Of a DNA stretch of 64,000 nucleotides, positions 57,868 through 64,000 are shown piece after piece. Position 1 is the stretch's first letter; every line of letters begins with the position of its first letter. The position numbers and the translations under genes are program-made. The DNA is from Clostridium sp. Lineage in GTDB: Bacteria > Bacillota > Clostridia > Lachnospirales > Lachnospiraceae. The notes beneath the pieces were generated by a model that was not told the DNA's origin, made no database searches, and worked only from the letters and a program-made list of their open reading frames with translations. The stretch covers positions 1 to 64,000 of the forward strand of contig JAMOZY010000013.1 of the NCBI GenBank assembly GCA_023667695.1, in the 5' to 3' direction.

Positions 57868-58101
57868 TTAGACCTCCTTAAAAAATTCAATAATTTCAAC
57901 ACTAAGCACATTTGCAATCTGATTGAGTACAGATATAGAAAGGCTTTTGTCGCATCCGGCAGCTTCAATCTTAGAAAGGTAGCTGATGCTGATTTTCGCC
58001 TGATCTGCAAGTTGTACTTGTGTTAATTGCGCTTGTTCTCTATAATATTTTATGTTTGTACCTATAAGACGATATAGGTCAGTATCATTGTTGAAATGCA
58101 T
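57868..58101 (-). CDS. XRE-family HTH regulator, restriction controller-like
   Basis: 77 residues, consisting almost entirely of one HTH_3 domain: YYREQAQLTQVQLADQAKISISYLSKIE. This is the size of C proteins of restriction-modification systems. The start is placed at 58101 (MHFNNDTDLYRLIG) because AGAGG lies 8 bases before it; the longer frame to 58137 would run through an operator. Two matching TTCAC-N5-GTGAA sites lie upstream, in the gap shared with the methyltransferase, supporting autoregulation. Confidence 0.85.
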   Translation of the reverse strand: MHFNNDTDLYRLIGTNIKYYREQAQLTQVQLADQAKISISYLSKIEAAGCDKSLSISVLNQIANVLSVEIIEFFKEV

Positions 58102-58113
58102 AAGAATACCTCT

Positions 58114-58173
58114 TTCACTATTTGTGAATATTATCACATAAGATATATATTATATAAATTCACTTATAGTGAA
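58114..58173. promoter_or_regulatory. Two palindromic operators, TTCAC-N5-GTGAA
   Basis: Identical half-sites TTCAC and GTGAA with 5-base spacers occur at 58114-58128 and 58159-58173. The 18-base flanks CTTTCACTATTTGTGAAT and ATTCACTTATAGTGAAAG are near-perfect inverted copies of each other. They lie 45 bases apart (about four helical turns) in the divergent promoter region, as expected for sites of the HTH controller. Confidence 0.7.
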
Positions 58174-58239
58174 AGGATTAAACTGTGGAATTATATAAAT
58201 TTATGAGTTAAAATGATAAAAGGAATAGAAGAAGGAGGA

Positions 58240-58969
58240 ATGTCTTATAAATATACAACCGAACAATTTTAAGCTTGAATCAACAACAGTCTGGTCATTT
58301 CCAGACAGAGGCAATTGGGCAACGCATTCAGGAAAGTATTGAGGGAATTGGTCGCCATATGTACCAAGAAATTTGATACTTCGCTATTCAAATCCAGGTG
58401 ACTGGGTTTTAGATCAATTTATGGGTAGTGGAACAACCTTAGTAGAGGCGAAGCTGCTCAATCGTAATGCGATAGGTGTTGACATCAATCCGCAATCCGT
58501 TTCAATTTCTGAAACAAATTTAGAATTCCAATGTGAAACAAATTCAAAAATATTTACACGAAATGGAAATGCTTCAGACTTGCAATTTATTAAAGATAGT
58601 TGCATTGACTTTATTTGTACGCATCCGCCATATGCAAATATCATCAAGTATAGTAAAGGTATTGAGGGAGATATTTCATTACTTGGTTTTGATGATTTTT
58701 TGATTGAAATGGAGAAGGTAGCGGAGGAAGCGTTTCGAGTATTGCAGAAGGGTAAGATGTGTGCGGTAATGATGGGGGATATGAGGAAGTATGGAAAAGT
58801 GATTCCATTGGGTTTTCGTATGATGGAGTGCTTTTTGCAAGCAGGTTTTACTAATAAAGAGATTATTATTAAGGAACAGCATAATTGCCGTTCTACGGAT
58901 TATTGGGAGAAACAGATTAGTAATTTTCTCTTGCTGGCACATGAATATATTTTTGTATTTCAGAAATAA
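58240..58969 (+). pseudogene. Site-specific DNA methyltransferase, broken
   Basis: The region encodes a DNA methyltransferase of about 242 residues with SAM motif DQFMGSGTTLVEAKLL and catalytic THPPYANIIKYS. ATG 58240 (GAAGGAGGA upstream) gives MSYKYTTEQF and then a stop. Dropping one T from the run 58267-58270 restores the frame to FKLESTTVWSFPDRGNW. A second lesion, TGA at 58340-58342 in GKY-stop-GNWSPY, probably arose from CGA or AGA. Two independent lesions make a real pseudogene likely. The open part restarts near 58373 but lacks the N-terminal region. It diverges from the controller gene, the usual layout of R-C/M systems. Confidence 0.75.
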
Positions 58970-59076
58970 ATGAATTCACAAAGAGTGGAAGTTTTGGTTG
59001 TTATTTGGCATATCTGCAAGTATAATGGTTATGGAAAGGATTTTCTTTATGCGGATATAGAGGAGAGGAATCGTAA

Positions 59077-59910
59077 ATGAGTCATTCGAGTGTCGCTCCA
59101 TTTGTGAAATGGGCTGGTGGAAAACGACAGTTGTTGTCACAAATAAAAGAGAGAATGCCTGAAAAATATAATAATTATTTTGAACCATTTGTGGGGGGCG
59201 GCGCGGTAACATTTGAATTGCTGCCTGCAAATGCTCTGATAAATGATATAAATAAAGCATTGATTAATACATATAAGCAGATTCGAAATGTTCCGGAAGC
59301 ATTTTTGCAAGCAGTAAATATGCTTGACGAGGAAATGTGGGAGGATGGAAAGGAATACTATTATTCTCTTAGAGAGCATTATAATGACAAGCTGATGAAA
59401 GCGGAATTTGATGTGGAACTCGCAGCTTTGTTTGTGTTTATCAATAAGCATTGCTTTAATGGTTTATATCGAGTAAATGGCAAGGGATTATTTAATGTTC
59501 CATATAACAATACCAGAAGAGCATCTGTGGATAAAAAGGCTATAATGGAGACTTCAGAATATCTACAAGGTGTGACAATTATGGATGGAGACTTCGAAGC
59601 GGCATGTAAAGATGCTACGAAAGGTGATTTTGTATTTATAGATAGTCCGTATGCACCGTTGAATCCGACTTCTTTTGAATCCTATACAAGGGAGGGATTT
59701 GATATAGAGAGCCATAAGCGATTGGCAAAGTTATTTGATGAATTAACTGCTAGAGGTTGCTGCTGTATGCTTACGAATCACAACACAGATTTGATAAACG
59801 ATCTTTATGGTAATAAAGGTTATAAAATAGATGTAGTCAGTGTAAAACGTATGATTAATTCAGATGCATCTAATAGAGTAGGTGAAGAAGTAATTATATG
59901 TAATTATTAG
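59077..59910 (+). CDS. dpnM: DNA adenine methyltransferase, D12 class (DpnM-like)
   Basis: 277 residues. SAM-binding motifs FVKWAGGKRQLL (residues 8-19) and YFEPFVGGGAVTFELL (near 37) are typical of Dam/DpnM enzymes, which methylate adenine in GATC. The catalytic motif reads DSPY (FVFIDSPYAPLNPTSF near 190) instead of the usual DPPY. The flanking residues are otherwise family-like, so activity is probable but worth testing. First gene of a four-gene operon. Confidence 0.9.
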   Translation: MSHSSVAPFVKWAGGKRQLLSQIKERMPEKYNNYFEPFVGGGAVTFELLPANALINDINKALINTYKQIRNVPEAFLQAVNMLDEEMWEDGKEYYYSLREHYNDKLMKAEFDVELAALFVFINKHCFNGLYRVNGKGLFNVPYNNTRRASVDKKAIMETSEYLQGVTIMDGDFEAACKDATKGDFVFIDSPYAPLNPTSFESYTREGFDIESHKRLAKLFDELTARGCCCMLTNHNTDLINDLYGNKGYKIDVVSVKRMINSDASNRVGEEVIICNY

Positions 59911-59919
59911 GGAGAGTTT

Positions 59920-60549
59920 TTGATGGGATATGAGGATGAAAAAGTACGAATTTTAGATTATGTGACTAGAAATGGTGAAATAATTGAATTGACTCCAAAT
60001 AAAGATAATGTAAAGAGATATTATAGAGAGTTGGTAATACTCAATAATTCTAAAAAAATTGCTATTAGATTCCCTGGATATAAAACAAAACGGGGAAAAA
60101 GTGATTATTGTGTTTATTTAGAAGATGGGTATGAAGAAAAACCAATTTCACATGTTGAAATAATGCAAGATTTATACAATAAAACAACGATTAGAAATTA
60201 TTCATACATGAAGAGATATGTTGAGGATGTAGCAAGGTATGGAAAGGATATTGATATTCCAGTATGTTTGTATGATGTGGAGACAGAAGGTTTTACGTTT
60301 GAAGAATTGACACATCTGATGTTTTACATTGCTTTGCAGGAAGATATTAACTATCCGATGCCAAAGTATTTAGGTAGAACAATGTGTTATTTTAGATATT
60401 TGGAAGCTATATTTTGTAAGGTGAATGCACAATATTCATTAAATGATGCAATTGAAAAAGCGACACGAAGAGGTGGACCACCGGCACAGAATTGGAGAAA
60501 CGTTGGTGATTTATATGATATAGTTTCTAGAATACGATATGAGGATTGA
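59920..60549 (+). CDS. Unknown protein inside the DpnII-like operon
   Basis: 209 residues, no family recognised. The first half is beta-rich and basic (YYRELVILNNSKKIAIRFPGYKTKRGK); the second half is helical, with FEELTHLMFYIALQEDINYPMPKYLG and an end of RRGGPPAQNWRNVGDLYDIVSRI. It starts 9 bases after dpnM (GGGAGAG upstream) and its stop lies 4 bases before the dpnA start, so it is a genuine operon member. The classical DpnII locus has only dpnM-dpnA-dpnB. Possible roles are a controller, an accessory to the nuclease, or an unrelated passenger. Confidence 0.8.
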   Translation: MMGYEDEKVRILDYVTRNGEIIELTPNKDNVKRYYRELVILNNSKKIAIRFPGYKTKRGKSDYCVYLEDGYEEKPISHVEIMQDLYNKTTIRNYSYMKRYVEDVARYGKDIDIPVCLYDVETEGFTFEELTHLMFYIALQEDINYPMPKYLGRTMCYFRYLEAIFCKVNAQYSLNDAIEKATRRGGPPAQNWRNVGDLYDIVSRIRYED

Positions 60550-60553
60550 ATTA

Positions 60554-61357
60554 ATGGAAAACTTATTTGTAAAGAAAGTGCCATTATATTTCGAGACAAA
60601 AGAATCACAGTTGATATTAGGTGATTCTTTTAAAATTCTTACAAAAATGGAATCGGAATCTGTAGATATGATATTTGCAGACCCACCATACTTTTTAAGT
60701 AATGATGGTATTACCTGTCAGGGTGGGAAAATAGTTTCCGTAAATAAAGGCTCATGGGATAAGCTTTCGGAAAGTGGAACCAGTGTTGATGAAAAACATA
60801 AGTTTAACAGAAAGTGGATTCGGTTATGTAAAAGAGTATTAAAGCCCAATGGCACGATTTGGATATCAGGAACATTACACAATATATATTCGATTGGTAT
60901 GGCATTGGAGCAGGAGGGCTTCAAGATAATCAACAACATAACCTGGCAGAAAACAAATCCACCACCAAACCTGGCATGTCGATGCTTCACACATTCTACG
61001 GAAACCATTTTATGGGCAAAGAAGAATGAAAAGAAGTCTCGACATTTTTTTGATTATCAGAAGATGAAAGAAATGAATGAAGGTAAGCAAATGAAGGATG
61101 TGTGGACAGGAACACTTACGAAACCCTCAGAAAAAGCAGAAGGTAAGCATCCAACACAAAAGCCGGAATATCTGCTTGAGAAAATTGTATTGGCATCTAC
61201 GAAGGAAGGACAAGTTATTTTGGATCCCTTCTGCGGTTCAGGAACTACTGGGGTAGAAGCTGTGCGATTTGGGCGGAAATTTATTGGAATAGATGTAAGC
61301 GAAGAATACTTAGAGATATCTAAGAAAAGATTGGAGAAGGAAGCAGATGGCATATAG
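60554..61357 (+). CDS. dpnA: Second adenine methyltransferase (DpnA-like)
   Basis: 267 residues. Catalytic DPPYFLSNDG near residue 39 and SAM motif LDPFCGSGTTGVEA near 223 appear in the order of beta-class enzymes. In the DpnII system this enzyme methylates GATC in single-stranded as well as duplex DNA. ATG 60554 is preferred over 60539 because GAGGA lies 8 bases before it. It overlaps the nuclease gene by 11 bases. Confidence 0.9.
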   Translation: MENLFVKKVPLYFETKESQLILGDSFKILTKMESESVDMIFADPPYFLSNDGITCQGGKIVSVNKGSWDKLSESGTSVDEKHKFNRKWIRLCKRVLKPNGTIWISGTLHNIYSIGMALEQEGFKIINNITWQKTNPPPNLACRCFTHSTETILWAKKNEKKSRHFFDYQKMKEMNEGKQMKDVWTGTLTKPSEKAEGKHPTQKPEYLLEKIVLASTKEGQVILDPFCGSGTTGVEAVRFGRKFIGIDVSEEYLEISKKRLEKEADGI

Positions 61358-62210
61358 AGATTTTGATGAATGGTTAAGTAGGTTCAGACCAAGCATATCC
61401 AGTTATGATTATTACATAGATTTTGAAAAGGTTGTAAGAAATGTAGAAGAAATTAAGGTGGAACTAAACATTTTGAATTCCTTGATTGGTTCAAAAAATG
61501 TTGAGGAAGATTTTGAAAAAATAGTGTCAAAGTATCCGGAAACATTGCAATGTATTCCGCTGTTACTTGCAGTTAGAGGATATGAAATCTATGCACAAGA
61601 TGAAGATGGAGCGTTCCTTTATAATTTTAAGAAGATGAATTATAGTGTGGAGCAGTACAGGGAGTTTATGCGTAAGACCGGATTATTTGATATGCTTGCA
61701 AATCATCTGGTAAATCATCTTGTGGATTATGCTTTAGGTATTGAAACCGGATTGGATTCTAATGGTCGCAAGAATCGTGGTGGTCATCAAATGGAAGATT
61801 TGGTTGAAAAGTATATTGTGGCAGCAGGATTTGAAAAGGATATAAACTACTTCAAGGAAATGTACTTGAAAGATATTGAAGAGAAATGGAGCATTGATTT
61901 ATCTGCACTTTCGAATCAGGGCAAGGCTGCTAAGCGATTTGATTTTGTAGTCAAGACAGATAAGATGATTTATGGTATTGAAACAAACTTCTATGGCGGA
62001 GGTGGTTCAAAGCTTAATGAAACGGCAAGAAGTTATAAAATGCTCTCACAGGAGGCTGATACTATAGATGGCTTTACCTTTGTGTGGTTTACCGATGGAA
62101 CTGGCTGGAAGAGTGCTAGAGGGAATTTGAGAGAAACATTTGAGGTTATGGATACAATTTACAGTATTGATGATATGGAAAATGGGATTATGGAAAAGAT
62201 ATTTTTATAA
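61347..62210 (+). CDS. Type II restriction endonuclease, DpnII/MboI family
   Basis: 287 residues matching DpnII-type GATC endonucleases along the length: an N-terminal helical part (LLAVRGYEIYAQDEDGAFLYNF), the GGHQMEDLVEKYI segment near residue 148, and the catalytic region FDFVVKTDKMIYGIETNFYGGGGSKLNE near 198, where D and ExN form the PD-(D/E)XK-like centre. Its position after two matching methyltransferases fixes the assignment. It would cut unmethylated GATC. Confidence 0.92.
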   Translation: MAYRDFDEWLSRFRPSISSYDYYIDFEKVVRNVEEIKVELNILNSLIGSKNVEEDFEKIVSKYPETLQCIPLLLAVRGYEIYAQDEDGAFLYNFKKMNYSVEQYREFMRKTGLFDMLANHLVNHLVDYALGIETGLDSNGRKNRGGHQMEDLVEKYIVAAGFEKDINYFKEMYLKDIEEKWSIDLSALSNQGKAAKRFDFVVKTDKMIYGIETNFYGGGGSKLNETARSYKMLSQEADTIDGFTFVWFTDGTGWKSARGNLRETFEVMDTIYSIDDMENGIMEKIFL

Positions 62211-62318
62211 ATTTTTCTTTGAGAACTAATATTTAGAAGCATAGAAAGTGGATGATTTAAGTGACTGCATTTCAGGAAAAGCATCACCAAAAATAAAAAC
62301 CCAGCAGGATAGTTGAAG

Positions 62319-63068
62319 ATGAGCAGTAATAAGATATTAATTGTAGAAGATAATAAAGAAATCAGTGATATCCTTGCGGAATTCTTATCCGAGCATGGGT
62401 ATGAAACAGCATGTGCCTATAATGGAAGGGAAGCTTCTTTACAGCTTTCACAGGATGCTTATATCATGATTCTCATGGATTTAATGCTGCCATATAAAAG
62501 CGGTCATGATTTGATTGCGGAATTAAGACAGCATTCAGATGTACCAATCATCTGTCTATCTGCCAAATCCAGTCTGGAAACCCGGTTAGAGGTATTGCAG
62601 ATGGGAGCAGATGATTATATCGTAAAGCCCTTTGACTTGAATGAGGTATTGGTCCGGATTCAGGTGGTACTGCGCCGGAACCGTACATATACAGACCCGG
62701 AGGAAGGCGGAGATACCGGAAAGAAGCTGTGCTTTCAGAATCTGGTACTGGATGTAGAGGGGAATTGCGTCTGGATGAAGGGAAACAGAATGGCATTAAC
62801 GGCGAAGGAGCTTGGGATTTTGCGATTATTTCTGGAATATCCCAATAAGACCTTTTCCAAAGCCAATATCTATGAAACCATTTGGGGAGAACCTTACTAT
62901 TATGAAGACAATACATTAAATGTTCATATGAGTAATCTGCGGAATAAATTAAAAAGGGCAGACGGAGAGTATGAGTATATCGAAACCGTTTGGGGAATCG
63001 GCTACCGCCTGGCGAGAGCAGAAAAAGAACGTGGTATGGAACCCAAAGACCGGGCGATGCCTGGATGA
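62319..63068 (+). CDS. OmpR/PhoB-family response regulator
   Basis: About 249 residues. The receiver domain has acidic residues VEDN, the phosphoacceptor aspartate in MILMDLMLPYKSG near residue 52 and the lysine in YIVKPFD near 102. The C-terminal winged helix is complete (MALTAKELGILRLFLEYPNKTFSK, and DNTLNVHMSNLRNKLK ending in GIGYRL). ATG 62319 is taken; a TTG lies two codons earlier. Signal and targets are unknown. The kinase gene begins 10 bases downstream. Confidence 0.93.
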   Translation: MSSNKILIVEDNKEISDILAEFLSEHGYETACAYNGREASLQLSQDAYIMILMDLMLPYKSGHDLIAELRQHSDVPIICLSAKSSLETRLEVLQMGADDYIVKPFDLNEVLVRIQVVLRRNRTYTDPEEGGDTGKKLCFQNLVLDVEGNCVWMKGNRMALTAKELGILRLFLEYPNKTFSKANIYETIWGEPYYYEDNTLNVHMSNLRNKLKRADGEYEYIETVWGIGYRLARAEKERGMEPKDRAMPG

Positions 63069-63078
63069 AGGAGCTGAT

Positions 63079-63987
63079 ATGGAAATTGCAGTCATTATTT
63101 TAACGCTGGCTTGTATGATACTGTTCACAAATTGGCTGGCATTAAAGCGGCAAATCCGGAATATTACGGATGAATTAAGAGAAAACCGACAGGAAGATTA
63201 TAATAAGCAGGTTCGGATTTCCCTATTAGACCGGGATTTAACAGCATTAGCAAAGGAATGCAACTACAATCTGGATTATCAGACTGCCTGTAAACGGAGG
63301 GCAAGGCAGCAGGAGCAGATGTCAAAGCAGGCGATTTCAGATATTGCTCATGACCTGAGAACGCCGCTGACAGTGGTAAAGGGGAATTTACAGCTTATTC
63401 AGCAGGAGGGAAGTCTTGGGGAGAAGGAATGCCGGTATTTGCAGATTTGTGAAGGAAAGACAGAGGAACTGCAATACATGGTAGATGAATTCTTTGAACT
63501 GTCCATGCTGGAGCATGATGAAGCCCGGGTAGAGCTGGAGACCGTGAATATAACCAGTCTGCTGCTGAATATGATTCTGGAGTATGAGAGTTTGATTCGG
63601 GAGCATGGTTTGACCCCTTCTATAGACATACCGGAAAAGACCCTGCTTGTACAAGGTAATCCACAGTTGTTGGAGCGTATATTTGGAAATCTTCTGGGAA
63701 ATATTTTTAAATATGCAGTTTCTGGTTTTCGGATTCAATTAAAGGAATTGAAACAGGAATGCCGGATAGAATTTGCTAATCCAGTCCAGTCTGGCGAACA
63801 GATAGATATTGCCCATATATTTGACCGTTCGTATATGGCAGATGGTTCCCGAAACCGGCCCGGAACCGGTCTGGGACTTTATATTGTGAAGCTTTTGGCA
63901 GAAAAGCAGGGAGCAGAGACGGATGCAGAGCTTCGAGCAGGAGAGCTGGTCATAATAATAAAACTGAAAAAGACAGAGAATAAATAA
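63079..63987 (+). CDS. Sensor histidine kinase
   Basis: 302 residues. One N-terminal membrane helix (about 2-22) and a short coiled region are followed by the H-box ISDIAHDLRTPLTVVKG near residue 87 and the ATP-binding domain (N-box FGNLLGNIFKYA near 200, G-box GTGLGLYIVKLLAE near 265). There is no extracellular sensor, so it belongs to the small intramembrane-sensing kinase type. Such kinases often pair with an ABC transporter in antimicrobial-peptide response, but the window ends before any partner. ATG 63079 follows GAAGGAG. Confidence 0.92.
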   Translation: MEIAVIILTLACMILFTNWLALKRQIRNITDELRENRQEDYNKQVRISLLDRDLTALAKECNYNLDYQTACKRRARQQEQMSKQAISDIAHDLRTPLTVVKGNLQLIQQEGSLGEKECRYLQICEGKTEELQYMVDEFFELSMLEHDEARVELETVNITSLLLNMILEYESLIREHGLTPSIDIPEKTLLVQGNPQLLERIFGNLLGNIFKYAVSGFRIQLKELKQECRIEFANPVQSGEQIDIAHIFDRSYMADGSRNRPGTGLGLYIVKLLAEKQGAETDAELRAGELVIIIKLKKTENK

Positions 63988-64000
63988 AGAATTTTTTAGG

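Overview
This window looks like a chromosomal segment of a Gram-positive anaerobe of the Clostridia, most likely Lachnospiraceae. The evidence is a T-box-controlled leuA, a zinc-ribbon S14, a FeoA-FeoB fusion, TrkAH, an ECF transporter core encoded beside rplQ, a class B type sortase, strong AGGAGG ribosome binding sites and TTGACA/TATAAT promoters. No rRNA, tRNA or CRISPR array was seen.

Layout. (1) 1-2.3 kb is mobile-element debris: paired hairpins at the left edge, a 3' gene remnant, an AbiE-type toxin-antitoxin pair whose toxin is frameshifted, and an integrase tail. (2) 2.4-12.2 kb holds a low-molecular-weight phosphatase, a chemoreceptor, three 90-bp tandem repeats that fold as hairpins, a leucine T-box with leuA, a PaaK-like CoA ligase, feoAB and an AIM24-like protein. 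(3) 12.5-18.4 kb holds an AlbA_2/ATPase gene, then cysD-cysNC-sulfotransferase, a cassette that makes PAPS and uses it without any sulfate-reduction gene. (4) 18.4-30 kb is a mixed housekeeping stretch: DNA glycosylase, structured intergenic region, M24 peptidase, trkA-trkH, flavodoxin-like protein, decayed HAD phosphatase, AraC regulator, two methyltransferases, cardiolipin synthase and a membrane protein. (5) 30.1-50.2 kb is the S10-spc-alpha superoperon (rpsJ to rplQ with secY, adk, map, infA, rpoA), followed by a fused EcfA1A2, ecfT and truA. (6) 50.5-55.7 kb is a surface/regulatory island (YARHG lipoprotein, ECF sigma, anti-sigma, cell-wall-anchored protein, sortase) lying between truA and rplM-rpsI. 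(7) 56.9-62.2 kb is accessory: a large palindrome and tandem repeats, an unknown protein with a controller-like HTH gene and two matching operators, a dead DNA methyltransferase, and a DpnII-like GATC restriction-modification operon carrying an extra unknown gene. (8) A two-component system closes the window.

The most notable signals are as follows. A structured repeat family built on tandem G-A internal loops sits inside the S10 superoperon (after rplW and after rpsH) and beside rpsI, and shows compensatory base changes between copies. The PAPS-sulfotransferase cassette suggests that a metabolite or surface molecule is sulfated. The 90-bp hairpin repeats precede the leuA T-box. The second restriction-type locus has a broken methyltransferase but keeps intact controller operators. 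Four coding frames are broken at short homopolymers, which may be assembly error or slippage; this should be settled before any of those genes is called a pseudogene.
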